Shown one piece after another: positions 26,346 through 34,937 of a stretch of DNA of 64,000 nucleotides (positions are counted from its first letter, which is position 1; each line of letters opens with the position of its first letter). The DNA is from Aerococcus sp. (GTDB taxonomy: Bacteria; Bacillota; Bacilli; Lactobacillales; Aerococcaceae), in the NCBI GenBank assembly GCA_030528285.1, contig JAUMZE010000002.1, positions 156,850 through 220,849 on the forward strand, in the 5' to 3' direction. The notes under the pieces are model-generated. The model had not been told where the DNA came from. It worked only from the letters and a program-made list of their open reading frames with translations, and did no database searches. The translations under genes and the position numbers were made by a program.

Positions 26346-27377
26346 ATGAAGAAGAAATTATTTTCGATTACTGTTCTAGTGATTACATGTTTGTTTACGT
26401 TCCTTTTGGGAGGATGCGGGAATGGTGATATTAAAAAATCACATGAACCAGTACCAGCATCTAAGGCATTTAAACAGTCAGGTCTTTGGTTGAAATCCTA
26501 TAGTAGTAGCCTGATGGATAAAAAAGATGAAGTGACGGAGGTATTATCATTCGATGGAAAGGGAAACGTCACAATCTATCAATGTAAAGATGAGAGCGAT
26601 ACGGATCAAAAAGCCCCTACATTCGCGGATCTGAATGGATTATCGGATGAAGACATCATTAAATTAGCTAAAGAAAAGGATAAGGCACTGTTTGACACCA
26701 AGCGTAAGAAAGCGCTAGATACGACCTCTCAAGCGATTAATACGCTGCAGAGTGCATATGATAAATTGAAAAAGGAATATAATGATCGGACGTATACCAG
26801 TGACACGCTGCATAAGACCGAGGAAGAAGAGGAGCCAAAACCGAGTGGGGATCCCCAGATGGATGCAGCAGTTAAAGGCGTAAGAGAGCTCAATAAAGAG
26901 TTTTATGAGCATATGAGAAAACAGCGGGAGGACATGGCAAAGGAAAACTATGAGAAAGCATTTGCTGATTTAGAGAAGCATTTGAACGAGGCGAAAAAAG
27001 AGCAGGAGAAAACGAAAACCGCAGAGTATAAGGAGCCAAAAGCTGAACCATATAAGTTGCATATCACTACAGATAGCTCTGGCAATAGCACTCAAAGTGA
27101 AGAGTTCATAAAAACGATCCCGCACTACTCATTCTATCAAGCGTCCGTAGATAAAGACCTAAGTACTGAGGACATTATCACAGCAGGTGTTGATGGAACA
27201 TTTACCCCTGCTGAGGAGAACACAAAAGAATTAGATTTCGAATTACTACCTATGGAACATCAAAAAATTTACGATACGATATTTGGGGGATTTAGTCAGT
27301 TAGTGACGAGTGTCGATGTGAAACAAGGCGGATTTGAATTGGACACACCAAAAACAGAGGGCGTAGAAGTCGATTAA
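26346..27377 (+). CDS. Lipoprotein of unknown function
   Basis: The 343-residue protein has a signal peptide and lipobox (MKKKLFSITVLVITCLFTFLLGGC), so Cys24 is lipid-modified and the protein is attached to the outer face of the membrane. The mature part is highly charged. From about residue 110 to 235 it is rich in Lys and Glu with coiled-coil character (TSQAINTLQSAYDKLKKEYND, EKHLNEAKKEQEKTKT). The end carries a module IYDTIFGGFSQLVTSVD..QGGFELDTPKTEG that is repeated in the fragment just downstream. AGGAGG precedes the ATG. No enzyme motif is visible and I do not recognise the family. Confidence 0.8.
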   Translation: MKKKLFSITVLVITCLFTFLLGGCGNGDIKKSHEPVPASKAFKQSGLWLKSYSSSLMDKKDEVTEVLSFDGKGNVTIYQCKDESDTDQKAPTFADLNGLSDEDIIKLAKEKDKALFDTKRKKALDTTSQAINTLQSAYDKLKKEYNDRTYTSDTLHKTEEEEEPKPSGDPQMDAAVKGVRELNKEFYEHMRKQREDMAKENYEKAFADLEKHLNEAKKEQEKTKTAEYKEPKAEPYKLHITTDSSGNSTQSEEFIKTIPHYSFYQASVDKDLSTEDIITAGVDGTFTPAEENTKELDFELLPMEHQKIYDTIFGGFSQLVTSVDVKQGGFELDTPKTEGVEVD

Positions 27378-27427
27378 TTGCTAGAGAATCAAATAAGCAA
27401 TGAAATTATCCCGTAAATGATCCTAGA

Positions 27428-27685
27428 TTGCTCATTTACATAGGTGGCAATCAAGATCCAGAGCAAGTGTTTATTAATGGATTGTCAGGAAGTTCAAGTG
27501 TTTTTCATCCAAAAAGTAGCATAGAACAAGCCAACGCGAAAGTAATCCTTACACTTTCAGATAATCAAGAAATCTATGATGCGGTTTATGGCGGTTTTAG
27601 TGGCTTAGTCACTACCGTTGATAAAAACCAAGGCGGATTTATATTAGATACACCAGATACAGAAGGCGTCAAGGTAGACGAATAG
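27428..27685 (+). pseudogene. Fragment repeating the C-terminal module of the lipoprotein
   Basis: The ORF encodes VILTLSDNQEIYDAVYGGFSGLVTTVDKNQGG and then FILDTPDTEGVKVDE. This closely matches the last about 38 residues of the lipoprotein just upstream. It has no signal peptide and no good ribosome site, so it looks like the 3' remnant of a duplicated copy or a C-terminal part cut off by the stop at 27377. Confidence 0.65.
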
Positions 27686-27758
27686 AACATATGAAGGGCC
27701 AGTACTGCAAAATATATTGAGAAAACATATGTCCACCAAAAGGGAAGGAGTGTCTTAT

Positions 27759-28442
27759 ATGAAAGGAATAAAAGGTCTAATCGCACTAGTGAGCGTTGTC
27801 CTAGTGATCTCTATTGGCTTAAATGTGAAGTGGATGTCAGAGGCTGCTACCAATAAACAAACAACCACCCAAATCACTCGCCAAGATAAGCAAGAAAAGC
27901 AGTCAGATAAGGATAAGACCACTTCTGAATCGGAAACATCAGGTGTAGAGAATCAAAAACAAGAGAGTAATAGCTCTGAGAGTGAGGATACACAACGGTC
28001 ATCTGTTAAGGCGTCTTCAGCTAATGAAGTATCAAAAAAGAAGCAAACGGACAGCCAGATTACAGCTGAACAGCAATATCGAGAGATCGTTGTGCCGGCA
28101 ATGAAGGAGTATTTTACGTATCATCCGGACACGCCTCAATCATACGGTAACTTAGACACGCGTATGCGGCCTTACCTTTCAGATAAAGCTTTTCAGAAGG
28201 AATTTGGACATTTTACTACTAGAGGAGGACTTTTATTCCAGGAATCTGAACCCAAAACGATGACAGTTTATTGTGGAGAAGCTAAGCATCAGCAAGTCAT
28301 GGGATTTGTGGTTATTAAGCTCATAAGTGGTCAAGAAGACGTCAAAAGCAACGTTACTCATGTTGAACAGGTAGGCGTTGATTTAAGAACCAAAAAAATC
28401 ACTACGTTAGAACAAGTAGGTTATCAGGAAGACTATGATTAA
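27759..28442 (+). CDS. Membrane-anchored secreted protein, paralogue 2
   Basis: The 227-residue protein has an N-terminal membrane segment (MKGIKGLIALVSVVLVISIGLNV), no lipobox, then a disordered linker of about 70 residues rich in Thr, Ser, Gln, Lys and Glu. An outside C-terminal domain follows (EQQYREIVVPAMKEYFTYHPD ... TKKITTLEQVGYQED). ATG 27759 is chosen for its site GGAAGGAG; codons upstream in the frame lack one. It resembles the neighbour downstream and the pseudogene at 25.6 kb. Function unknown; an extracytoplasmic, anchored role is the safe reading. Confidence 0.78.
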   Translation: MKGIKGLIALVSVVLVISIGLNVKWMSEAATNKQTTTQITRQDKQEKQSDKDKTTSESETSGVENQKQESNSSESEDTQRSSVKASSANEVSKKKQTDSQITAEQQYREIVVPAMKEYFTYHPDTPQSYGNLDTRMRPYLSDKAFQKEFGHFTTRGGLLFQESEPKTMTVYCGEAKHQQVMGFVVIKLISGQEDVKSNVTHVEQVGVDLRTKKITTLEQVGYQEDYD

Positions 28443-28494
28443 TATTCCTTGAGTGGAAGTTCTATTATACATAATAGGAAGGGGCATCGGTATT

Positions 28495-29244
28495 ATGAAA
28501 AAATTGAAAGGCCTACTTGTTATCCTCTGTATCGCAACGGTGATTTCTATTGGCTTAAATGTGAAATATCTAGTGGAGGCTGCTGATTCTCAGGAACAAA
28601 CAGCGGCATCATCACAAGTCGCGAGAGACAAGAGCCAATCCACAAACGAAGAGCAATCAGAAAAACGAGATAGCAGTCAATCAGCTTCAAAATCCAGCTC
28701 AAACAAAGAGTCACGTGAAGAACAGGGGACTGATACCACAGAAAGTAAAACAAGTGAAGTGACGCAGCAGCAATCTGAAAAAGAACAAACAGAGTCAGAA
28801 GAGAAAAACGAACAGACGACTGTGAGTGAAAATGAAGTCCAAATCGCTGCAGAAGAACAATATCGGAAATTAGTCATCCCAGCAATGAAAGAAGAACATA
28901 CCGGTAAACCTATGGATGATGGCTGGCATGATATGGTCGCACGGATGATGCCTTATCTATCAGATGAATTATACAATGACTGGAATCAAAGGATGTACGG
29001 GGATGGTGGCACCATGACACTAACCAATAAGGTGATAGATATTAACCTTTATTATGGTAGTGTCAAGGAAGGTAAGATGACAGGGGTTGTTAAGACTGAT
29101 TACTACTATCACTACGGAATTGATGGCACTGAAGGCAACAATTCCGCAATTGAACAAGTAACGATCGATCTAGAAACAAATAAAATCATTGCAATAGATT
29201 CTTTGCCAATGGATAATAATTATTATGAAAGAGTTAATAATTAA
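28495..29244 (+). CDS. Membrane-anchored secreted protein, paralogue 3
   Basis: The 249-residue protein begins MKKLKGLLVILCIATVISIGLNVKYLVEAA, the anchor shared with the two copies upstream. A long Ser/Glu/Gln/Lys-rich linker spans residues 35-115. The C-terminal domain begins AAEEQYRKLVIPAMKEEH and ends IEQVTIDLETNKIIAIDSLPMDN. The last part follows the same (V)EQV-x-(I/V)DL-x-T-x-KI pattern as paralogue 2, which marks a common fold. ATG 28495 follows GGAAGGGG. No known family is recognised. Confidence 0.78.
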   Translation: MKKLKGLLVILCIATVISIGLNVKYLVEAADSQEQTAASSQVARDKSQSTNEEQSEKRDSSQSASKSSSNKESREEQGTDTTESKTSEVTQQQSEKEQTESEEKNEQTTVSENEVQIAAEEQYRKLVIPAMKEEHTGKPMDDGWHDMVARMMPYLSDELYNDWNQRMYGDGGTMTLTNKVIDINLYYGSVKEGKMTGVVKTDYYYHYGIDGTEGNNSAIEQVTIDLETNKIIAIDSLPMDNNYYERVNN

Positions 29245-29380
29245 TGGGCTGTCTGTGGAAGAAAAATAAGTATAGTGACTTTCTTTTTCCTTAATGTAAT
29301 CCTTAATCACTTTTCTTCCTAACTGGTTCTTGTTGTTCTATGCTACTATTAATCCATAAGCAACAACCAACAGAGGAGTG

Positions 29381-29803
29381 ATGACCGTGTTCACAAGTGA
29401 AGTCAACGCAACGAATCAGAAACAATATGTGGTAGAGGCAACGGCGGATGATTTTTCTTACACGCTCGATTTTCCAGACCGAGCAGGAGAGGCAGCGGCG
29501 GGCGCGTCTCCCACAACGATGCTCCTAGTGGCATTAGCGGGTTGCCATTTGATGACGGCTGCCTCCTATTTCGAACGACAGCAGTGGGATAATGAGGGAT
29601 TATCCATTCAAGTGCGTGGAACCTTCAATGACGTGGCAGGCGAGTGGCAGGTTGATACCCAGGTCACGTTAACGGTCAAAGCCACGTTGACTGAAGAACA
29701 AAAACAAGGCCTTTATGACTATATCAAACGCTATTGCCGCGTGGGGAGCATCCTCGAGAACGGCAAGAACACGGTCGATTTAACGATTACGGTAGAAGCC
29801 TAA
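29381..29803 (+). CDS. OsmC/Ohr-family protein
   Basis: This protein of about 140 residues has the OsmC fold signature AGASPTTMLLVALAGCHLMTAASYFERQQ, holding the first redox cysteine, and a second cysteine in YIKRYCRVGSIL. OsmC/Ohr proteins reduce organic hydroperoxides through these two cysteines, and this member is likely a peroxide-defence enzyme of the YhfA-like branch. GAGGAG stands only two bases before ATG 29381, so GTG 29387 may be the real start, with better spacing. The gene is transcribed alone. Confidence 0.87.
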   Translation: MTVFTSEVNATNQKQYVVEATADDFSYTLDFPDRAGEAAAGASPTTMLLVALAGCHLMTAASYFERQQWDNEGLSIQVRGTFNDVAGEWQVDTQVTLTVKATLTEEQKQGLYDYIKRYCRVGSILENGKNTVDLTITVEA

Positions 29804-29812
29804 CTCAATACT

Positions 29813-29885
29813 AAAAAGCGAGTGATCTCATGATGATGTTTTCTTCATTGATAGGAGAATGCGTCAGGGGGATTACTCGCTTTTT
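29813..29885. terminator. Terminator-like structure after the OsmC gene
   Basis: AAAAAGCGAGT and ACTCGCTTTTT are perfect 11-base arms separated by about 50 bases. Because of the long loop it may act weakly, but the T run is good. Confidence 0.55.
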
Positions 29886-30148
29886 GTATATTACAGAGTT
29901 CACAGGTCGATATCATCATGCAGATCGCAGAAAATAATATAGGGATTAGCTTTCTGGCGGAGGAGTCGTTTGAAACCTATTCGGGGGCTAAGTGCTCCGT
30001 TTGTTCGATTCCACTCGTTCCCTGCTACGAGAGAAAGATCTACATGCTGACGAATAAGGAGAGCTACTATGCGGACTGGGTGGAACGTTTCAGGAAATTT
30101 ATTATTCATGCCGCTAATCTGCAGATATTGAAACAGTGGGAGGACTAA
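29886..30148 (+). pseudogene. LysR-family regulator remnant (C-terminal effector-domain fragment)
   Basis: The frame reads VDIIMQIAENNIGISFLAEESF, then IPLVPCYERKIYMLTNKESYYADWVERFRKFI. This fits the end of the LysR effector-binding domain (the GIS-x-LP strand and the R-x-Y-L strand before the last helix). The HTH and first effector lobe are missing. The fragment starts directly in the T tract of the upstream terminator, so most of the gene was lost by deletion. Confidence 0.6.
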
Positions 30149-30150
30149 AA

Positions 30151-30190
30151 AGAACCACTCCTGATCATTGAGAGAGGGAGTGGTTCATTC
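30151..30190 (-). terminator. Terminator of the minus-strand RpiR gene
   Basis: GAACCACTCC/GGAGTGGTTC (30152-30161/30177-30186) is a perfect stem. On the minus strand it is followed by TTTTTAG. Confidence 0.8.
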
Positions 30191-30243
30191 ATTACTATAA
30201 ATTCTAAAGCAAACATCATGGGGAAAGCCATTATCAGATGTTT

Positions 30244-31056
30244 CTAGGTACGCTGAGCCATTAAACTCGTATAAATCGCATCAATCCAAACCAAAGCCAG
30301 AGTTTCATGCGTGATCAGTTTGAAATCCACATTCTCATTCTCCATAGGTAATAACAGCGGAAAATCGATACGTGCGAGGTAAGGATCTTTGGTTTGCGGG
30401 GTTAAGAGGATCATCGGCGTTTGACGTTGGTAGAGCTGTTGGATGATCGTTTTAATGGATGGGAGTGTAAGTGCGGAGGTCAGGAGAAATACCGCATCGG
30501 TCGCATCCAGATGGGAGGAGAGGGCAAGTTGGGCGCTCGTTTCGTTGATCGCATAGGCCCGTTCGCCATTTTGGATAAACTTGCGGGCGGCCATGTCTGC
30601 GATTGGAACCATTGAATCGAATCCAAAGAAATAGAGCTGTTGAACGGACGCGAGGCATCCAAGCAACCGCTCAATCGAAAAGTCCTCCAGTTTCTTTACC
30701 ATCTGATTTAAGTAGGCATGATAGATCGAAAATGTTTTTTCACTGATCGTTTGAGGGGAATCAGCGGAGGTAATGGCCTCCGTTTTTTCAATATCGGTTT
30801 TTTCTTCGTCATTAATCACAGCTTGCGAGTGGGTGGCGATCGCGATCTTAAATTGTTGGAAGCCCTTGAATCCCAACTTCTTAACGAAATTAAAGATCGT
30901 GGTTTCTGAGACTTCGATTTCCAAAGCAAGTTCTGCGATGGTTTTGTTCATAATATCATTTCCGAGGCGCATGAAGTAGTGTGCCACCTTTTTTTCTTTC
31001 GGACTAAATTTTAATTGGTTTTGGCGGAGTAAGGCCTCTAAATAAACATTTTTCAT
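30244..31056 (-). CDS. RpiR-family regulator, divergent to gnd
   Basis: The 270-residue protein has an N-terminal HTH_6 domain (LKFSPKEKKVAHYFMRLGNDIMNKTIAELALEIEVSETTIFNFVKKLGFKGFQQFK). A SIS domain follows from about residue 125 (LYFFGFDSMVPIADMAARKFIQNG). The start at 31056 (MKNVYLEALL) is set by GAGGAGG 6-7 bases upstream; the frame upstream lacks a ribosome site. It lies divergent to the gnd-PTS cluster and probably represses or activates it in response to a sugar or sugar-acid phosphate such as 6-phosphogluconate (inference). Confidence 0.9.
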   Translation of the reverse strand: MKNVYLEALLRQNQLKFSPKEKKVAHYFMRLGNDIMNKTIAELALEIEVSETTIFNFVKKLGFKGFQQFKIAIATHSQAVINDEEKTDIEKTEAITSADSPQTISEKTFSIYHAYLNQMVKKLEDFSIERLLGCLASVQQLYFFGFDSMVPIADMAARKFIQNGERAYAINETSAQLALSSHLDATDAVFLLTSALTLPSIKTIIQQLYQRQTPMILLTPQTKDPYLARIDFPLLLPMENENVDFKLITHETLALVWIDAIYTSLMAQRT

Positions 31057-31187
31057 GGTTTCCTCCTCGTAAGCGGCCCCGCCATCCTCGAAGAAACGAG
31101 GAACAGGACTAAGATGTTGCTTATTTATCATAGCATAAACCGCTTCACGGCAGAGAGACAAGTATACTCTTTCACGAAAGAAAAATA

Positions 31188-31237
31188 AAATTTATAAATT
31201 TGTAAGCCTTTACATAAATAAATTTTAATGATATTAT
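31188..31237 (+). promoter_or_regulatory. gnd promoter with upstream palindrome
   Basis: TTTACA (31209-31214), a 17-base spacer and TATTAT (31232-31237) form the promoter. AAATTTATAAATTT (31188-31201), a perfect 14-base palindrome directly upstream of the -35 box, is a candidate operator for the divergent RpiR regulator. Confidence 0.6.
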
Positions 31238-31266
31238 GGGTCCATCCTAAGAGGAAAAGAGGAATC

Positions 31267-32172
31267 ATGGTGAAAGTTGGATTTATTGGTTTAGGCAAGA
31301 TGGGATTAAACATGGCGCTCAACGTCACGGACAAAGGCTGGTCTGTCGTCGGTTTTGACGCAAATGAATCGGCACGCGAAAAAGCAAAGGCAAAAGGTCT
31401 AACAGTAGCGGACACAGAAGATGTGTTGCTCAGTCAATTAGACGAACCCAAAGTCGTGCTGTTGAGTACCCCAGCTGGCCCAACTACCAATGGCCTGGTG
31501 AAAGAGTTGACAGATAAGCTCCACGCGGGCGATATCATCATCGACAGCGGTAATAGCTACTACAAGGATAGCCAGGAGAATTTCCGCGTTGCTACCGAAA
31601 AAGAGATCCATTTCGTTGATTGCGGCACGTCCGGTGGTATGAGTGGCGCTCGTTATGGTGCCTGCTTGATGGTCGGTGGTGAGGAAGCAGTCGTGAAACA
31701 GTTGGAAGGCTTCTTCACGGATTTAGCAATTGAAGATGGTTATCTCTACGCCGGCAAACCAGGATCTGGTCACTATTTGAAGATGGTTCATAATGGAATC
31801 GAATACGGCATGATGGAAGCGATCGGTGAAGGTTTCGCAGTTCTTGAAGAGAGTGATTATGACTTCGAGATGGCGGACGTCGCAAAATGCTGGGCGAACG
31901 GTTCTGTAATTCGTTCCTGGCTGATCGATCTGATGGTGGATGCCTTCAAACAGGATCCAAATCTCGATGACATCGAAGGCATTATCGACGCGAATGGAGA
32001 AGCTAAATGGACCGTCCAAGAAGCCCTTGATTTGGATATTCCGCTGCCTGTGATTGCGTCTTCTCTCTATGTAAGAAATGCCAGCAAGATCGAGAACAGT
32101 TTCTCGAATCGCGTGGTTGCGAGCTTGCGCAATGGTTTCGGAGGACATGCCCTCTACAAGAAAGGGGAATAA
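31267..32172 (+). CDS. gnd: 6-phosphogluconate dehydrogenase, short YqeC/GntZ type
   Basis: The 301-residue enzyme is of the short form of the family. The NAD(P) motif is GFIGLGKMGLNMALN, the active-site stretch is VDCGTSGGMSGARYGACLM, and the catalytic Lys172 lies in GSGHYLKMVHNGIEYG. Asp31 at the end of the second beta strand (VVGFDAN) favours NAD+ over NADP+. It oxidises and decarboxylates 6-phosphogluconate to ribulose 5-phosphate. ATG 31267 follows GAGGAAAAGAGG. It shares one base with the next gene and leads a PTS operon, suggesting catabolism of imported gluconate-type acids rather than the oxidative pentose pathway. Confidence 0.9.
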   Translation: MVKVGFIGLGKMGLNMALNVTDKGWSVVGFDANESAREKAKAKGLTVADTEDVLLSQLDEPKVVLLSTPAGPTTNGLVKELTDKLHAGDIIIDSGNSYYKDSQENFRVATEKEIHFVDCGTSGGMSGARYGACLMVGGEEAVVKQLEGFFTDLAIEDGYLYAGKPGSGHYLKMVHNGIEYGMMEAIGEGFAVLEESDYDFEMADVAKCWANGSVIRSWLIDLMVDAFKQDPNLDDIEGIIDANGEAKWTVQEALDLDIPLPVIASSLYVRNASKIENSFSNRVVASLRNGFGGHALYKKGE

Positions 32173-33188
32173 TGCTCATGAGTGATTACCGCATTGCCAT
32201 TGTGAACTCCAGCAGTTTTGGACGGATTTTCCCTGAACATCTCACGCGTTTGGAAGCCATTGGGGAGGTTAAACGCTTTGAGTTTGAACCAACCGTTTCA
32301 GGACGTGAACTCGCTCATGCCCTCCACGGTTTCAATCTGATTATTGCGAGCGTGACGCCTAATTTTGATCGGGAGTTTTTCCAACAGAAGGATGAGCTCT
32401 ATCTGATCTCACGTCACGGGATCGGCTATAACAATGTCGACCTCTCTGCAGCCAAGGAGCATGGGACGGTGGTTTCAATTGTGCCTGCGTTGGTTGAACG
32501 AGACGCGGTGGCTGAGAACAATGTGACGAATCTCCTCAGCGTGATGCGCCACACTCAAGCGGCCACGACCGCTGTCAAACAGGATCAGTGGGAAGGACGC
32601 GCCCAGTTTGTGGGGCATTCGCTCTTCAATAAACGTGTGGGAATCATTGGGATTGGGAATACCGGCAGTGCAGTCGCTGAGATTCTAAGACAAGGATTCC
32701 GCTGTCAGGTGGTCGCATATGATCCCAATAAGTCACCGCTCGATATGGCACAGTTTGGCGTCAAGAAAGTCGATTTTGAGACCTTACTCGAAACCAGTGA
32801 CGTGATCTGTCTCTGTGCCAATCTGACGGATGAGAACTATCACATGATCAATCACGAGACATTGAAACAGATGAAACCGGGTGTCTATCTATCGAACAGT
32901 GCACGGGGCGCGTTGGTTGATGAAACGGCCATGGTTGAATCATTAAAAACGGGCCATGTGGCGGGATTTGCGACGGATGTGTTGGAAGAAGAACCAGGAC
33001 GTATGGATCACCCGTATCTCTCGTTTGATAATGTGGTTGTCACACCGCACACCTCTGCTTATACCAAAGAATGCTTAGAAGCGATGGGTGATAAGTGTGT
33101 GACGGATTGCGAACGATTCACTAAGCACCAATTACCAGAGCGAGCGGTTCAACCAGACACCCCTTATCTCATAGAAACAATCAAATAA
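32172..33188 (+). CDS. D-isomer-specific 2-hydroxyacid dehydrogenase, probable (2-keto)gluconate-phosphate reductase
   Basis: The 338-residue protein has the family triad Arg245 (NSARGALVDE), Glu274 (DVLEEEPG) and His293 (TPHTSAY). The nucleotide motif is GIIGIGNTGSAVAEIL. Members reduce 2-keto acids or oxidise D-2-hydroxy acids. Between gnd and a PTS, the likely role is to reduce 2-keto-6-phosphogluconate to 6-phosphogluconate, or a similar sugar-acid step; this is inference from context. ATG 32172 overlaps the gnd stop, while ATG 32178 has better spacing from AAAGGGG. Confidence 0.85.
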   Translation: MLMSDYRIAIVNSSSFGRIFPEHLTRLEAIGEVKRFEFEPTVSGRELAHALHGFNLIIASVTPNFDREFFQQKDELYLISRHGIGYNNVDLSAAKEHGTVVSIVPALVERDAVAENNVTNLLSVMRHTQAATTAVKQDQWEGRAQFVGHSLFNKRVGIIGIGNTGSAVAEILRQGFRCQVVAYDPNKSPLDMAQFGVKKVDFETLLETSDVICLCANLTDENYHMINHETLKQMKPGVYLSNSARGALVDETAMVESLKTGHVAGFATDVLEEEPGRMDHPYLSFDNVVVTPHTSAYTKECLEAMGDKCVTDCERFTKHQLPERAVQPDTPYLIETIK

Positions 33189-33209
33189 TCACCAAGAAGG
33201 AGGATTTAT

Positions 33210-34040
33210 ATGGCCACATTATCGGTTTGGCAAAGTTTAATTATTGCATTATGGGTCGCGGGCATTATGTCACGTTGGCTCCTCGGTGGGGCGACATTAA
33301 TGTTACGCTTCTCACCATTGATGACAGGTCTCGTCGTGGGACTTGTCATGGGGCGTGTGAGTGACGCCATGGTTGTCACAGCAGCCCTTCAGTTGATCTA
33401 CATGGGAGTCTTCTCACCAGGTGGCTCGATGCCAGCAGAACCGTCAATAGCGGCAGCGATTGCGGTCCCAGTCGCATTACTCGGGAACCTCCCAGCACAG
33501 TCTGCGGTCGCCGTTGCTGTGCCAGTTGGATTACTCGGGAGTTATCTCTATCAGCTACGTTTCTTTATTAATACTTTTATTGGGAAATATACCGACCAAG
33601 CTGTCGAAAATCTTAATGACGGACAAATTACCCGTTCGATCATTTGGTACCCGACAATCGCTTCCTTTATTTTATTTGTTCCCCTTGTATTTATTGCTCT
33701 TTATTGGGGCGCGCCAGTGATTTCAAATGTCATCAGTGCCTTGCAAGAAACAGTCTTTATTCATATTTTGGAAGTTGTCGGCGGTGGACTTGCAGCGATC
33801 GGGATTGCGACGACGATTTATGTCATCGGACGGAAAGATTTCCTCGTCTTCTTCTTACTCGCTTACTTCCTGAGTGTTGTCTTCAAATCACTCAACATTA
33901 CGATGGTGACCTACGCCATTATCGGTTCCTTATTATCGATTATCTTTGTGATGACCAAACAACAAGCAGCTCAATCCGGTGCAGGGAATGGAACGAGTGC
34001 GCCGAGTGATTTCGATGACGAAGACGACGATGATTTTTAA
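33210..34040 (+). CDS. PTS mannose-family IIC subunit (operon 2)
   Basis: This 276-residue membrane protein of the EII-Sor family has LMTGLVVGLVMGRVSDAMVVTAALQLIYMGVFSPGGSMPAEPS in its first third. It forms the translocator with IID. The C-terminus is a striking acidic tail DFDDEDDDDF, almost the same as the end of the IIA subunit of this operon. It sits 21 bases after the dehydrogenase gene with AAGGAGGA as ribosome site. Confidence 0.93.
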   Translation: MATLSVWQSLIIALWVAGIMSRWLLGGATLMLRFSPLMTGLVVGLVMGRVSDAMVVTAALQLIYMGVFSPGGSMPAEPSIAAAIAVPVALLGNLPAQSAVAVAVPVGLLGSYLYQLRFFINTFIGKYTDQAVENLNDGQITRSIIWYPTIASFILFVPLVFIALYWGAPVISNVISALQETVFIHILEVVGGGLAAIGIATTIYVIGRKDFLVFFLLAYFLSVVFKSLNITMVTYAIIGSLLSIIFVMTKQQAAQSGAGNGTSAPSDFDDEDDDDF

Positions 34041-34058
34041 CGCGAAGGAGGCAGTCTG

Positions 34059-34910
34059 ATGTCGGAAAAAGTAACAACGAACCAACCTGAAGAAATTACG
34101 CCGAAAGATGTCACGGTTTCATACTTACGCTGGCACTTTGCGAATGAAATCCCGCATACCTTCGAGCGTTATCTCGCACCGTCCCTGCTATATGGGATGA
34201 TGCCAATTCTACGTAAACTCTACAAAGACGATGATGAACTGCGGAAAGCCTATCAACGTCAGCTCTTGTTCTTCAACACCCAGATGACTTGGGGTGGTGG
34301 GATTATCACCGGGTTGATGGCATCGATGGAGGCTAAACGCGCAGAAGAAGTTGCGAATAACGAACCGATCACAATGACCGATGACCTGCTCTATAACACC
34401 AAGGCCGGTCTGATGGGGGCCCTCGCTGGGATTGGGGATGCGATTGATTCCGGGACGATTCAATACATCTTCATTGCGATTGCGGTTCCTTGGGCGCAAG
34501 GTGGGAGTGCGATGGGGGCATTGTTCCCATTCGTGTGCTTCGCGTTGTATCAGGCATTAATCGGGGTCTTCTTTGCCCGTTCTGCATTCAGGATGGGGCG
34601 GGATGCGACAAGTTTGATGAGCGATAATACCGTCAAAGTCGCAATCGAAGTTCTCTCCATTCTCGGGCTCTTCATGATGGGGATCCTCGCTGGTAATTAC
34701 GTCCAAGTGACCTCCACGTTGAAGTTCTCCATGTCCGGGCGCGAATTCGTGTTGCAGGACATTCTCGATAAGATCGTCCCAGGTCTGTTGCCGCTTGCGG
34801 TGGTCATGGGCGTGTACTGGTACTACAACAAATTCGGATTGAACGTCACGAAAGCCCTCTTATGGTTGACGGGAATTCTTTCCGTTCTCGCGGGTATCGG
34901 TATTCTGTAA
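34059..34910 (+). CDS. PTS mannose-family IID subunit (operon 2)
   Basis: This 283-residue EIID protein begins with a soluble part (VTVSYLRWHFANEIPHTFERYLAPSLLYGMMPILRKLY). It includes NTKAGLMGALAGIGDAIDSGTIQYIF, then several membrane helices. It completes the sugar channel with IIC. The ribosome site is GAAGGAGG. The substrate is probably a gluconate-type acid, judged by the enzymes of the operon. Confidence 0.93.
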   Translation: MSEKVTTNQPEEITPKDVTVSYLRWHFANEIPHTFERYLAPSLLYGMMPILRKLYKDDDELRKAYQRQLLFFNTQMTWGGGIITGLMASMEAKRAEEVANNEPITMTDDLLYNTKAGLMGALAGIGDAIDSGTIQYIFIAIAVPWAQGGSAMGALFPFVCFALYQALIGVFFARSAFRMGRDATSLMSDNTVKVAIEVLSILGLFMMGILAGNYVQVTSTLKFSMSGREFVLQDILDKIVPGLLPLAVVMGVYWYYNKFGLNVTKALLWLTGILSVLAGIGIL

Positions 34911-34937
34911 TAATTAAATAAAGGAGTTAAAAAGATT

